NCBI GenBank assembly: GCA_024639765.1
Contig: JAHEHU010000012.1
Span: forward strand, 1 to 49,379
Direction of reading: 5' to 3'
DNA from: Eudoraea sp.
Lineage (GTDB): Bacteria; Bacteroidota; Bacteroidia; Flavobacteriales; Flavobacteriaceae
DNA: 49,379 bases
Shown: positions 1 to 8,432 of the stretch, piece after piece
How positions within the stretch are numbered: position 1 is the stretch's first letter
Layout of the letters: each line of letters begins with the position of its first letter
Notes under the pieces: model-generated
What the model saw: only the letters and a program-made list of their open reading frames with translations
What the model was told of the DNA's origin: nothing
Databases searched by the model: none
Program-made: the position numbers and the translations under genes

Positions 1-126
1 ATTACAGACTGGAGAGAACCCAATGTGATACGTTTGGCCCCGGCGCCTTTCTATTGTTCTTATGAAGATATGTTCCGTTTTGGACAAATTTTGAAAGAGG
101 GCATTTTAAATAAGCAGCTATCGTAA
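1..126 (+). CDS. kynU: Kynureninase, C-terminal end only (cut by window edge)
   Basis: Frame 1 is open from the first base and ends at the TAA at 124-126, giving 41 residues. The stretch [20 protein letters not shown] followed by a 'DMFRFGQIL' segment matches the conserved C-terminal end of kynureninase, the PLP enzyme that splits kynurenine or 3-hydroxykynurenine into (hydroxy)anthranilate and alanine. The catalytic part lies outside the window, so nothing can be said about the active site. Kynurenine 3-monooxygenase, the preceding pathway step, lies at 6568-7932 on the same strand, which supports the call. The MFS gene starts 23 bases downstream and may share its transcript. Confidence 0.75.
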   Translation: MTDWREPNVIRLAPAPFYCSYEDMFRFGQILKEGILNKQLS

Positions 127-149
127 CCGCTCTGTAATTCCTAACCACT

Positions 150-1307
150 ATGAGATCTTTACGGCTAATATTGTCTAATCCCAGGTACTTTGGTCCTGCT
201 TGGGCATTTGCCAGTCTTAATATCCTATTTGGTACCTGGGCAATTTATATCCCAACGGTTAAAGAAGATCTGGAAATTGATAAAGCAACCTTAGGTATTG
301 CCTTGTTTTTTCTTTCTTTTGGAGTGTTCACAGTATTTCCGGTTGCTTCCCGCATCATTAATCGCTTAGGGGTTGGCAGAGCCACCTGGCTAGGCATCAT
401 TTTACTTTGTATTACAGCGATCTTTCCCCTGATGGCTACGAGTTTTCTCACTTTGGCAATAGCATTGTTTTTTTTTGGATCAGCTAATGGATTTTTAGAT
501 ATCTCAATGAATACTTTGGTTACTGAGATAGAAAAGGAGGATAAAAAAAATTTTATGTCGGCTTCTCATGGGTTTTTTAGTTTGGGTGGAGTCATTGCCG
601 GCTTGGGAAGTTTTTTGATCCTTGTATTTGGAAATAGAATGTTACACATGCTATTAGCAATTACTCTTGTTTTTGGCATCAATTTAATATTTCATAAACG
701 TTATAAGCTAATTGTCGCGGCTCCCATAGAAAAGGAACCCTTTAGCCTTCGGAATTTTAAACCACTATTGCTGTTGGGGATCGTATCTTTTGTTATCATG
801 GGGAGTGAAGGTGCCATTGTTGATTGGAGTGGTCTCTTTTTAAAAGAAGTATCCCTGGCTCCGGAAGCCATTTGGGGTGCTGGATTCTTAGGTTTTCAAA
901 TTACGATGACCCTGGGTCGCTTTCTGGGAGACGCCATAAGTGCTCGTATAGGTTCGGTTAAGATCGTTGCATTGGGCTCTGCTATAGCCATTGTTGGCTA
1001 TGTATTGGTCTTAATGGCCAATGCGTATTTGGCGATCGCCGGTTTTGCTTTAACAGGTCTTGGCTTTTCGGTTATCATTCCCGAGCTCTTTAGGATAGGC
1101 GGAAATGTAAAGGGTGTTGAATCTTCTCAGGGAGTTGCATTCATTGCAGGTACAGGTTATTCGGGTTTTCTTATAGGTCCCGTGATCCTTGGTTTTTTGG
1201 CAGAACAGTTTTCACTCAATACCAGTTTTATGGTCCTTTTAGGAGGGGTAGTAGCAGTATTGGCGACAACATTACTCCTTAAGAGAAGAACTAGAAAGAC
1301 AGGGTGA
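150..1307 (+). CDS. MFS transporter (YbjJ/FucP-like group)
   Basis: A 385-residue, very hydrophobic protein with about twelve predicted membrane helices and a central polar break near residues 180-200, as expected for the major facilitator superfamily. The segments GFLDISMN (114-121) and SHGFFSLGG (139-147) resemble the YbjJ-like branch, whose substrates are mostly unknown. It starts 23 bases after kynureninase on the same strand, so transport of a tryptophan-catabolism compound is possible, but that is only an inference from position. Its stop is 2 bases from the stop of the convergent lipoprotein gene, leaving no space for a terminator. Confidence 0.85.
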   Translation: MRSLRLILSNPRYFGPAWAFASLNILFGTWAIYIPTVKEDLEIDKATLGIALFFLSFGVFTVFPVASRIINRLGVGRATWLGIILLCITAIFPLMATSFLTLAIALFFFGSANGFLDISMNTLVTEIEKEDKKNFMSASHGFFSLGGVIAGLGSFLILVFGNRMLHMLLAITLVFGINLIFHKRYKLIVAAPIEKEPFSLRNFKPLLLLGIVSFVIMGSEGAIVDWSGLFLKEVSLAPEAIWGAGFLGFQITMTLGRFLGDAISARIGSVKIVALGSAIAIVGYVLVLMANAYLAIAGFALTGLGFSVIIPELFRIGGNVKGVESSQGVAFIAGTGYSGFLIGPVILGFLAEQFSLNTSFMVLLGGVVAVLATTLLLKRRTRKTG

Positions 1308-1309
1308 CA

Positions 1310-1978
1310 TTACTTCAGAATTTCCACGTTCGTGAAATACAGCGAGAAATTTCCCTCTTTGTTCTTATGCATCGTTGAGATGTTCAATCCGTTGATAGAT
1401 TCATACCCTTCCCAGGTTGTTACACTAGATGGTTCCGGGCTGTTTCCCTTGCGGAAGACCCATTCTTTGATTTGGTTGTCATCACCCAAATAAAAATCAT
1501 AAGCATCACCCGGGGTATAACCTCCGTCATTCCCATATACTACTGTAAGTTTTGGCAGCGAATCATTGCTAATGGGCGCAAGAGCAGTCTCTTCGAATGT
1601 ATAGCTGAGGTTATTCTGGTCCCATAGGATATTGATGGGTGCCAGCAGCCAATATTTGTCATTGATAAAAGCAGCATCTGCTCTCGTTGCCAGGCTGTCT
1701 ACTGCTTTTCGGTTATATATTATAGTATCACCATTTGAGATTCCTTGTACTTCCTGACTTTTAGTATCCCAGACCCAGGATCTTTCAAAATGTGTGGTAT
1801 CGCGATCTACATTAAAGGTAAACCTAATTTCTTTTATCGAATTCCATTCATTATATCCATGGGCTTTAGCTACTTTTTCAAGGATGGTGTCTTCTTTTAC
1901 CGGGGTTGTTTTCTTTTCAGATTTACAACTGATCAAAAGGATTATTAGGGAACATAAAGAAATAAATGACTTATTCAT
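1310..1978 (-). CDS. Lipoprotein of unknown function (possibly DUF6503 group)
   Basis: The 222-residue protein begins MNKSFISLCSLIILLISC, a type II signal peptide with the lipid-modified cysteine at residue 18. I chose the ATG at 1978 rather than an upstream non-ATG extension because it places the signal peptide at the N-terminus. The mature part is a soluble beta-rich domain with 'AHGYNEWNSIKEIRFTFNV' and 'HFERSWVWD', which I associate from memory with the flavobacterial DUF6503 group; this naming is tentative. It may sit in the periplasm or on the outer membrane. A perfect TAnnTTTG element lies 15 bases upstream. No function can be assigned. Confidence 0.8.
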   Translation of the reverse strand: MNKSFISLCSLIILLISCKSEKKTTPVKEDTILEKVAKAHGYNEWNSIKEIRFTFNVDRDTTHFERSWVWDTKSQEVQGISNGDTIIYNRKAVDSLATRADAAFINDKYWLLAPINILWDQNNLSYTFEETALAPISNDSLPKLTVVYGNDGGYTPGDAYDFYLGDDNQIKEWVFRKGNSPEPSSVTTWEGYESINGLNISTMHKNKEGNFSLYFTNVEILK

Positions 1979-1992
1979 AGTATGATTTTTAC

Positions 1993-2000
1993 CAAATATA
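1993..2000 (-). promoter_or_regulatory. Bacteroidetes -7 element upstream of the lipoprotein gene
   Basis: Read on the minus strand this is TATATTTG, a perfect match to the Bacteroidetes -7 consensus TAnnTTTG. It lies 15 bases before the ATG at 1978. No convincing TTTG -33 element is seen 19-21 bases further upstream, so the call is only moderate. Confidence 0.35.
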
Positions 2001-2050
2001 CTGTGTTTTTGACATATGGGACTCCAGGATGTTTTTTGACCAAAAGTCGC

Positions 2051-2082
2051 TTGGCAAAATGGAGGGTAAATGCGTACCTTTG
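2051..2082 (+). promoter_or_regulatory. Bacteroidetes-type promoter of the ClpP paralogue
   Basis: TTGG at 2051-2054 and TACCTTTG at 2075-2082 are separated so that 21 bases lie between TTG and the -7 box, matching the Bacteroidetes sigma-ABfr consensus (TTTG, 19-21 bases, TAnnTTTG). The ATG of the ClpP gene is 20 bases downstream of the -7 box. Confidence 0.7.
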
Positions 2083-2101
2083 AGAATAAATAAATGATAA
2101 T

Positions 2102-2650
2102 ATGAGTGCTAAAAAAGGAAAGGTACAAGAAGCTATAAATGAGAAACTTTTACAGGAAAGAAAAGTATTTCTGTGGGGCATGGTAGATGATGATTCTGCC
2201 AAGCATGTCATTGATAGGTTATTGTATCTGGACATGCTTAATAATAAGGAAATTCAGCTTTATATTAATAGTCCGGGAGGCTATGTTACTTCAGGATTTG
2301 CTATCTATGATACCATTACATCCTTAAAAAGTCCGGTGTCTACAATCTGTACAGGCCTTGCTGCGTCTATGGGATCCATACTGCTTTCAGTGGGTAAAAA
2401 AGGGAGGCGATTCATTCAACCACATGCACGGGTGATGATCCATCAACCAAGTGGTGGAGCAAGAGGACAGGCTTCTAACATTGAGATCCAGGCTAAGGAG
2501 ATCATTAAGACCAAGGAATTGGGGGCAAAGATACTTGCAGAGAACTGCGGACAGACCTTTGAGAAGATCATGAAAGACTTCAACCGCGATTATTGGATGG
2601 GAGCAGAAGAATCTGTTGAATACGGTATTGTAGACGGAATTCTAGAATAA
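2102..2650 (+). CDS. clpP: ATP-dependent Clp protease proteolytic subunit (ClpP family)
   Basis: The 182-residue protein has the full ClpP serine protease core. The nucleophile is Ser89 in GLAASMGS, the base is His114 in ARVMIHQPSGG, and Asp163 in NRDYWMGAEE completes the triad. The substrate-binding loop INSPGG is at 55-60. ClpP forms a two-ring tetradecamer that works with a ClpX or ClpA/C ATPase on cytoplasmic proteins. The protein lacks a clear N-terminal propeptide and there is no clpX neighbour, which suggests it may be the second ClpP paralogue found in many Bacteroidetes rather than the trigger-factor/ClpX-linked copy. It has its own promoter and is followed by a strong hairpin terminator. 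Confidence 0.92.
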   Translation: MSAKKGKVQEAINEKLLQERKVFLWGMVDDDSAKHVIDRLLYLDMLNNKEIQLYINSPGGYVTSGFAIYDTITSLKSPVSTICTGLAASMGSILLSVGKKGRRFIQPHARVMIHQPSGGARGQASNIEIQAKEIIKTKELGAKILAENCGQTFEKIMKDFNRDYWMGAEESVEYGIVDGILE

Positions 2651-2667
2651 CGAATACTCTTTAAAAT

Positions 2668-2701
2668 AAAAAGTCCGGTAATTTTTGTTGCCGGACTTTT
2701 T
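2668..2701 (+). terminator. Intrinsic terminator after clpP (near-symmetric, likely bidirectional)
   Basis: An 11-bp perfect stem (AAAAAGTCCGG pairing with CCGGACTTTTT) encloses a 12-base loop and ends in a run of T. Because the stem starts with As and ends with Ts, it could also stop transcripts arriving from the convergent photolyase operon. Confidence 0.8.
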
Positions 2702-2783
2702 GTATATATGGACGCCAAAGGCGGATGGAGCAATAGTTACGAATCAAACCTGGTTTTTGGATCAGTGGTACCACTAATTTTCG

Positions 2784-4316
2784 CTAAAATTGTTCGGGAT
2801 ATTGAATGATCCGGGCAGCTCTTTTTCTAATTTCATCCATTTCCTTCTTGTCTTTTTTAGCTAATAAAGTAAGCATCATGCCCATTCTGGGATTGTTTTT
2901 GAAATGATCTTTTTTTGCATCGAGAAAGTTCCAGTATAAAGCGTTAAAAGGACAGGCAGATTCTCCGGTTTTCTTTTTATGATCATAGTAACACCCTTCG
3001 CAATAATTACTCATTTTGTTGATATAGTTGGCACTGCTAACATAGGGTTTGGTCGCCACAATTCCCCCATCTGCAAATTGACTCATGCCCCGGGTATTTG
3101 TGATCTCTACCCATTCAATGGCATCTATATAGATCCCCAGATACCAGTTGTCCACCTCATCCGGATGCGTTTGAGTGAGCAGGGCGTAGTTCCCTGTGAT
3201 CATCAAACGTTGAATATGATGAGCATAAGCGTCTTCTAAACTTTGATTAACTGCATGGCTAAGACAATTCATTTTAGTATCGCCTGTCCAATAAAAATCA
3301 GGAAGAGGGTTTGTATTCTTCAAGGCATTACGAGTCTTATAAGTGGGCATTTCTTTCCAATAAATACCGCGCATAAACTCTCTCCAACCTAAAATCTGGC
3401 GTACAAATCCTTCCACCTGGGAGATGTCTATATCATCTTTATTCTTTTCGTAATGATTTATGACCTTCTCAATGACTTCCTTTGGGGAAATCATCTTACT
3501 GTTCATAGCAAACGAAAGCCGGGAGTGAAACAAGAATTTTTGATCTGTGTGAAGGGCATCCTGAAAATCACCAAAGTGGATCAGAAGATTTTCAACGAAA
3601 TAACTCAATACTTGCAGGCTCTCTTCTCGATTCGTGGGCCAGTTAAAAGAATAGGGATCTAGTGTTCCAATGGTCTTCACCCCGGCCTTTTGTATTTCTT
3701 CATAAAGACCGCTTACGTCTTTATTTGGTTTATAAAATGGCGGTATGGGAGGAGTGCCTTTCCATTTCTTGCGATTGCTTTGATCATAATTCCATTTACC
3801 TCCCTCTGGGTCACCTTCAATCATCATAATGTTGTTCTTCTTACGCATCATTCTATAGAATGATTCCATCACCATTTGTTTTTTACCGGCAAAGAAATCT
3901 TTGAGTGTATTCCTGGTGGTAAAGAAATGCTCTGTATCAAAGCTTTCTGCTGGGATAGATAAGGTTGAGGCTATTTCCTTAAGTTGTTCGTCTAACCTGT
4001 ACTCATCCGGGAGGAGATATTCGAATTTCTCAGCGGATGTCTTATCTACCTGCTGAAGAATGAGCTCATTAAGATCATGCGGATTATCAGGATCATTGAT
4101 CTTTACATAAATAACCCTATGTCCTTTATCTGATAGAAAGGCAGCGAATGAACGCATGGAAGAAAAGAAAGCGACCACTTTTTGAATGTGATGGGTGACG
4201 TAGTTGGTCTCCTGTTTCAATTCGGCCATGAGATAGGTACAATCAGGATCAACTTTTGTGAACCAGTTGTGTTCCGTGTTAAGTTGGTCGCCTAATAAGA
4301 GTCGGAGTTTTTTCAT
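2784..4316 (-). CDS. Iron-sulfur cryptochrome/photolyase (FeS-BCP, prokaryotic (6-4) photolyase type)
   Basis: A 510-residue member of the 'deoxyribodipyrimidine photolyase-related' family. The N-terminal Rossmann-like antenna domain begins RLLLGDQLN. The C-terminal FAD domain carries the four cysteines expected to bind a [4Fe-4S] cluster: Cys351 (in MNCLSHAV), Cys439 and Cys442 (YCEGCYYD), and Cys455 (ESACPFNAL). The family hallmark AYAHHIQRLMITGN is at 363-376. Characterised members repair (6-4) pyrimidine photoproducts with light, using FAD and, in known structures, a ribityllumazine antenna. It is the last gene of a four-gene minus-strand cassette and starts 15 bases after the cryptochrome DASH gene. 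Substrate specificity is inferred from the family. Confidence 0.92.
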   Translation of the reverse strand: MKKLRLLLGDQLNTEHNWFTKVDPDCTYLMAELKQETNYVTHHIQKVVAFFSSMRSFAAFLSDKGHRVIYVKINDPDNPHDLNELILQQVDKTSAEKFEYLLPDEYRLDEQLKEIASTLSIPAESFDTEHFFTTRNTLKDFFAGKKQMVMESFYRMMRKKNNIMMIEGDPEGGKWNYDQSNRKKWKGTPPIPPFYKPNKDVSGLYEEIQKAGVKTIGTLDPYSFNWPTNREESLQVLSYFVENLLIHFGDFQDALHTDQKFLFHSRLSFAMNSKMISPKEVIEKVINHYEKNKDDIDISQVEGFVRQILGWREFMRGIYWKEMPTYKTRNALKNTNPLPDFYWTGDTKMNCLSHAVNQSLEDAYAHHIQRLMITGNYALLTQTHPDEVDNWYLGIYIDAIEWVEITNTRGMSQFADGGIVATKPYVSSANYINKMSNYCEGCYYDHKKKTGESACPFNALYWNFLDAKKDHFKNNPRMGMMLTLLAKKDKKEMDEIRKRAARIIQYPEQF

Positions 4317-4331
4317 AGAAATATTGAAACT

Positions 4332-5627
4332 TTAGAATAGGGTATCCTGAAGCCATAGATTTTGAAATTTGGCTGCCGGGTCATACATTTCTGCCTGTCT
4401 TTTAATATTGAATTTTCTATCCCTTGGGTCATTGCCTACACCACTATTGTACATCCAATTTCCCCAATTACTGTGAACATCGTAATCAATGAGGAGCGAT
4501 TCAAAGTATGCAGCTCCAAATCGCCAGTCTTGTTTTAGTTCTTTAGCTAAGTAACTAGCTACATTTTGCCTTCCTCTATTGCTCATCCAGCCGGTCTTGG
4601 CCAACTCTATCATATTGGCATTTACAAAAGGTTCTCTTGTGGATCCATGAATCCAGGACAGTCTTGTCTTTTCTGACGTTTCCCATTCGTAGGACCTGTT
4701 CAGAATACCACCCAGATGGAAGATCTTGTTGCCATATTTCAGCGAAATATATTTAAAATAATCACGCCATAAAAGTTCAAAAACCAGCCAATAGGTATCC
4801 TGGTTCTTTGTAACTTCTTTTTCAAATTGTTTTATGGCCCAATAGACATTTCGGGCAGAAATGCTACCATTGGCTAACCAGGCTGAAAGTTTGGAGCTGT
4901 AATCCTTTCCAAGCAACCCATTTCTTGTTCGCTTGTAAAAGGCCAGTTTACGGGTATCCCAAAAATATTCCTGAACCCTTTCCAGGGCATCATTTTCTCC
5001 TCCTTTAAATGGAAAAGCGGAATGGGGGTGAGGGTCAAAAGGAGTAAAACCCAAACCGGATAAAGTGGGAACCGGGGTTTTGTCTGAAAGTAGGTTTTCC
5101 GATGGTTTTGCGTCTGGTTTTGAAACAGATGGTCTGACCTTCGAATATTTTTCACACTTCTTGCGGAAGGTGGTGAAAACATCCGGAATATTGGTAACAT
5201 CAGGATACGGAAGATCGGCAGGATGGAACAAGAACTGATCATAATTTTCAATGAAAGCTGTGTTGGAGGCACACAACTCCTTTACCTGTGCCAGTTCATT
5301 ACACTCATCCCTGGTCCATTCCTTTTGCAGATATACCTGTTGAATATCATATTTTTCAATTAGTGCAGGTAAGATGTCTTTAGGTTTTTCCAAATAGACC
5401 AAAAGAGTGATATTAAGGGACTCCAGATTTTCCTGAAGCGTTTGTAGTGATTCTAATAAGAAGTTTACCCGGTATTTTTCCATTTTTCGAAATCCAAAAG
5501 AACCTTCTTGGAGTAATTCGGGGTTAAGACAATACACACCGATCACTTTTTGTTGTTTGCAGGCCAGCGATAAGGACTGATTATCCTTTACCCTAAGATC
5601 ATTTCGAAACCATACCAGTGTATTCAT
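4332..5627 (-). CDS. Cryptochrome DASH / deoxyribodipyrimidine photo-lyase
   Basis: The 431-residue protein starts with the photolyase antenna-domain signature NTLVWFRNDLR and ends with the FAD-binding domain. Diagnostic DASH motifs are visible: WRDYF at 287-291, TREPFVNANM at 330-339, TGWMSNRGRQNVAS at 345-358, and FNIKRQAEMYDP at 406-417. DASH proteins repair cyclobutane pyrimidine dimers, mainly in single-stranded DNA, and may also signal. They normally carry FAD and a folate antenna. It lies between the DUF2256 gene (27 bases upstream) and the iron-sulfur photolyase (15 bases downstream), so the four are very likely one transcript. The length is usual for bacterial DASH proteins. Confidence 0.93.
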   Translation of the reverse strand: MNTLVWFRNDLRVKDNQSLSLACKQQKVIGVYCLNPELLQEGSFGFRKMEKYRVNFLLESLQTLQENLESLNITLLVYLEKPKDILPALIEKYDIQQVYLQKEWTRDECNELAQVKELCASNTAFIENYDQFLFHPADLPYPDVTNIPDVFTTFRKKCEKYSKVRPSVSKPDAKPSENLLSDKTPVPTLSGLGFTPFDPHPHSAFPFKGGENDALERVQEYFWDTRKLAFYKRTRNGLLGKDYSSKLSAWLANGSISARNVYWAIKQFEKEVTKNQDTYWLVFELLWRDYFKYISLKYGNKIFHLGGILNRSYEWETSEKTRLSWIHGSTREPFVNANMIELAKTGWMSNRGRQNVASYLAKELKQDWRFGAAYFESLLIDYDVHSNWGNWMYNSGVGNDPRDRKFNIKRQAEMYDPAAKFQNLWLQDTLF

Positions 5628-5654
5628 AAGAACTTTACTAATGCTATTTATAAT

Positions 5655-5801
5655 TTAATTTCTTTGAACTTTGTTTCTTCGGCATCGCTCACTACAATAC
5701 AACACATGTTCCCAATTTTTCTCCCATTTTTTTCGCCATAGGAATGGCTTGCCGCAGATGACACACAGTTTACTGGGAAGCAATTGCTTTTTATGTGCCA
5801 T
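5655..5801 (-). CDS. DUF2256 zinc-ribbon protein
   Basis: The 48-residue protein starts at the ATG at 5801, which overlaps the end of the flavin reductase gene by 11 bases. A longer in-frame reading exists but would duplicate reductase sequence. It matches DUF2256: [19 protein letters not shown] followed by [10 protein letters not shown], with a presumed zinc site at Cys13, Cys16, Cys36 and Cys40. The protein is very basic and could bind nucleic acid. DUF2256 has no established function, but I recall it being found next to or fused with cryptochrome/photolyase genes, as here. A role helping the photolyases is inference. Confidence 0.88.
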   Translation of the reverse strand: MAHKKQLLPSKLCVICGKPFLWRKKWEKNWEHVLYCSERCRRNKVQRN

Positions 5802-6435
5802 CGGGTAGTATGATAGATTCACTTTCGGGTCTGGCATAGGACATCCTGTTGAGGAAGGTTGGTAAGGCATAGCCATCCATCCCCATGGCTGCAACGGTAT
5901 CTGTTTTATCGAGCCTTAGAAAGCCATCTGTGTCTTGTATCTCTTCTGGGTAATAAAGCCTCTCAATAGATCCTATGACCAGCAGGCAACCATTCTCGGC
6001 GAGTGAGTAATGATTTTTGTATTGACAACCAATTTTAATAGTACTTTCTGCCACGTAAGGAGCTGCAAATCCATCGAGGTATAACTCCTCGAATCCAACA
6101 GCGGTAAATTCTGAGACATCTTTTTCATATTTCGCTGCTGTTTGATGTGCCCTATGATGCATGTCAGCCGAAACCAGGTTCACCGTGAAGTAACCAAGCT
6201 CCTTTATGTTAGTAAATGTGTCCCTGCGCACTGTTAATGGTCTCAGGATAAAACCCAGCAGAGGAGGGGAGCTGCCTATATGCATCACTGAGCTGAATAC
6301 AGCAAGGTTAGCCATGCCTTCTGAAGATTTGGTGCCAATGAGATTGCACGATTTATATCCCGTTACGCTGTTGATCAAATTTGCCCTGAAACGAGAAGGG
6401 AGTTGCGCTATGTCATCTGAACGGTGATGTTTCAT
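5791..6435 (-). CDS. Flavin reductase family protein (FMN-binding split barrel)
   Basis: A 214-residue protein of the flavin reductase-like family. The segments [18 protein letters not shown] and [20 protein letters not shown] fit the flavin-binding part of the split-barrel fold, and [18 protein letters not shown] is typical of the middle of the family. Such proteins reduce FMN or FAD with NAD(P)H or hold flavin in other oxidoreductases. It is the first gene of the cassette that continues with DUF2256, cryptochrome DASH and the iron-sulfur photolyase, all flavin related, so supplying reduced flavin is an attractive but untested idea. It overlaps the next gene by 11 bases, suggesting translational coupling. 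Confidence 0.85.
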   Translation of the reverse strand: MKHHRSDDIAQLPSRFRANLINSVTGYKSCNLIGTKSSEGMANLAVFSSVMHIGSSPPLLGFILRPLTVRRDTFTNIKELGYFTVNLVSADMHHRAHQTAAKYEKDVSEFTAVGFEELYLDGFAAPYVAESTIKIGCQYKNHYSLAENGCLLVIGSIERLYYPEEIQDTDGFLRLDKTDTVAAMGMDGYALPTFLNRMSYARPESESIILPDGT

Positions 6436-6567
6436 TGTGTAATTATGTTTAACGAATATATATAAAAGGTGAACAAAAAAACGTTAAGTGAATGATAAAT
6501 TGAACAAGAGACCTCTGATGATTATTTCTTACTTTTACGTTTTATAATAAATCCCGCAGCGACAAAC

Positions 6568-7932
6568 ATGACGCAAAGCCCAAAGAACATTGCCATAGTA
6601 GGATCGGGACTTGTTGGCTCATTACTCGCTATATACCTTCAACGTTTTGGACATCGCATTACTGTTTTTGACAGGCGCCCGGATATTCGTACCATAGAAT
6701 TTTCCGGCCGGTCTATAAACCTGGCTATGAGTGACCGTGGCTGGAGGGCATTGCGGGAAGTGGCCATTGAGGACCAGATTAAAAAGATCGCTATACCCTT
6801 GTATAAACGGGCTATGCACGTACTAGATCAGCCCGAATATTTTCAAAAGTACGGGAAAGAAGGAGAGGCTATCTGGTCTATCTCAAGAGGAGTGCTTAAT
6901 CGTAAAATGATCGACCTTGCCGAAGAAGCAGGGGTTGAGTTTATTTTTAATGAAAAAGTTTGGGACGTAGACCTTCCTACAGCTACTTTGTATACAGGTG
7001 ATACCGAGAAAAGCGAATGGAAGGCATATCATCATGACATTGTATTTGGCTGTGACGGTGCATTTTCACGAGTTCGTCACAAGATGCAACGAAGAAGTCG
7101 GTTTAATTATTCTCAGGATTTTTTGGATGTAGGGTATAAGGAATTAACGATTCCCGCAAATCCGGATGGGTCCCATAAATTGGACAAACACTCTTTTCAT
7201 ATCTGGCCAAGAGGTAAGTTTATGTTCATCGCCATGCCCAATTTGGATGGTAGTTTTACCTGTACCCTATTCCTGCCATTTGAAGGGGAGGTATCTTTTG
7301 AAAAGATCACCAATAAAAAGAAAGCAAAGACATTTTTTTCTACCTATTTTCCTAATGTGATGCAGGATATTGAAAATCTTACCGAAGATTTTTTCAAGAA
7401 TCCAACCAGTGCCATGGTCACCATGAAATGCTATCCATGGACCTATTGGGACAAAGTGGCCTTGGTGGGTGACTCTGCCCACGCCATTGTACCTTTTTAT
7501 GGACAAGGTATGAATGCCGGCTTCGAGGACATTTACTCGCTATCTCGGATCATGACTAAGTATGGAGATGATTGGGAAAAGATCTTTCAAACTTTTCAGA
7601 AGGATCGAAAACCTAATGCAGATGCCATTGCAGAACTAAGCTATCGCAATTTTATTGAAATGAGCAGTAAAACAGCCGATCCATCCTTTTTGTTACAAAA
7701 GCGAATTGAGAAGTGGTTCGCAGAGAAACATCCCTCTTTGTGGGAGCCAACCTATTCCAGGGTCACTTTCTCGCACAGGAACTATGCAGAAGCACTGGCT
7801 ATTGGAGATTTTCAGGAAAGCATAATGCGAGAGATAATGAAGCTTCCCAATATTGCAGATCAATGGAAAAGTAAAATGGTGGAAGATCGCATATTGCAAC
7901 TTCTTCAAAATGCACCATCCCCAAAGGTCTAG
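6568..7932 (+). CDS. kmo: Kynurenine 3-monooxygenase
   Basis: The 454-residue flavoprotein has the FAD dinucleotide motif IAIVGSGLVGS near residues 8-18, SGRSINLAMSDRGW in the N-terminal third, and GDSAHAIVPFYGQGMNAGFE beginning at 301, which is the second FAD-binding motif of class A monooxygenases in the form typical of this enzyme. HIWPRGKFMFIAMPNLDG also fits. It hydroxylates L-kynurenine to 3-hydroxykynurenine using NADPH and O2. With kynureninase (1-126) it suggests tryptophan breakdown or quinolinate/NAD synthesis. The C-terminal region is soluble-looking rather than a clear membrane anchor. Its stop codon overlaps that of the convergent DUF4174 gene by 4 bases. Confidence 0.96.
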   Translation: MTQSPKNIAIVGSGLVGSLLAIYLQRFGHRITVFDRRPDIRTIEFSGRSINLAMSDRGWRALREVAIEDQIKKIAIPLYKRAMHVLDQPEYFQKYGKEGEAIWSISRGVLNRKMIDLAEEAGVEFIFNEKVWDVDLPTATLYTGDTEKSEWKAYHHDIVFGCDGAFSRVRHKMQRRSRFNYSQDFLDVGYKELTIPANPDGSHKLDKHSFHIWPRGKFMFIAMPNLDGSFTCTLFLPFEGEVSFEKITNKKKAKTFFSTYFPNVMQDIENLTEDFFKNPTSAMVTMKCYPWTYWDKVALVGDSAHAIVPFYGQGMNAGFEDIYSLSRIMTKYGDDWEKIFQTFQKDRKPNADAIAELSYRNFIEMSSKTADPSFLLQKRIEKWFAEKHPSLWEPTYSRVTFSHRNYAEALAIGDFQESIMREIMKLPNIADQWKSKMVEDRILQLLQNAPSPKV

Positions 7933-8348
7933 GGAATATTTTTGATCTTTATTTCCCTTTGTCGCATGGGCATACTATCTATGAGTTCAAAGACAACGGC
8001 AGGATCTACCAAAAACTGCTCTTTAAATTTAACTCCACCATCCTTTCCAATAAGTAAAACCCCTTGAAAGTCTTTGTTAGGAATACTCTGAACATCAAAA
8101 GCTATCTTTTTTAAGGTGCTGTCGCGTATGATCTTCCCATCAAAAATGAAAATGATCAGATCCCTATCTGTTATTTCTTGTTCAAACTCAGAAAAGAGTC
8201 GCAGCTGGTCTTTCCCTTTCGTCAGATCACCTCCGGGTTCCATAAGCAGAAGAATCCTATTTTTCCATCTGAAGTTGCTCAGTTCCTGTGCCAGTAATGT
8301 TGAGTTCATAAGTAGGAGAAGAAGTATAAAAAGAAGTCTTTGGCCCAT
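7929..8348 (-). CDS. DUF4174 domain protein, secreted
   Basis: The 139-residue protein begins with a signal peptide (MGQRLLFILLLLLMNSTLLAQ). The mature domain shows the DUF4174 pattern: KNRILLLMEP near the start, then GVLLIGKDGGVKFKEQF, and the closing IDSMPMRQREI. The fold is probably thioredoxin-like, but no CxxC is present, so a redox role is not supported. Function is unknown. Its stop overlaps that of kmo in the tetranucleotide CTAG. A hairpin at 8386-8410 just upstream separates it from the COG1579 gene. Confidence 0.85.
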   Translation of the reverse strand: MGQRLLFILLLLLMNSTLLAQELSNFRWKNRILLLMEPGGDLTKGKDQLRLFSEFEQEITDRDLIIFIFDGKIIRDSTLKKIAFDVQSIPNKDFQGVLLIGKDGGVKFKEQFLVDPAVVFELIDSMPMRQREIKIKNIP

Positions 8349-8385
8349 GGCGATATGATTTCTTTGCTTTCATAAAGGTATAAAA

Positions 8386-8410
8386 AAAGCCATCTGTTTT
8401 AGATGGCTTT
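8386..8410 (-). terminator. Intrinsic terminator after the COG1579 gene
   Basis: Read on the minus strand, a perfect 10-bp stem (AAAGCCATCT with AGATGGCTTT) and a five-base loop is followed by a run of seven T. It lies 22 bases beyond the stop of the gene at 8433-9212. Confidence 0.8.
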
Positions 8411-8432
8411 CAAAAGTATGGTAAGAATCTTT

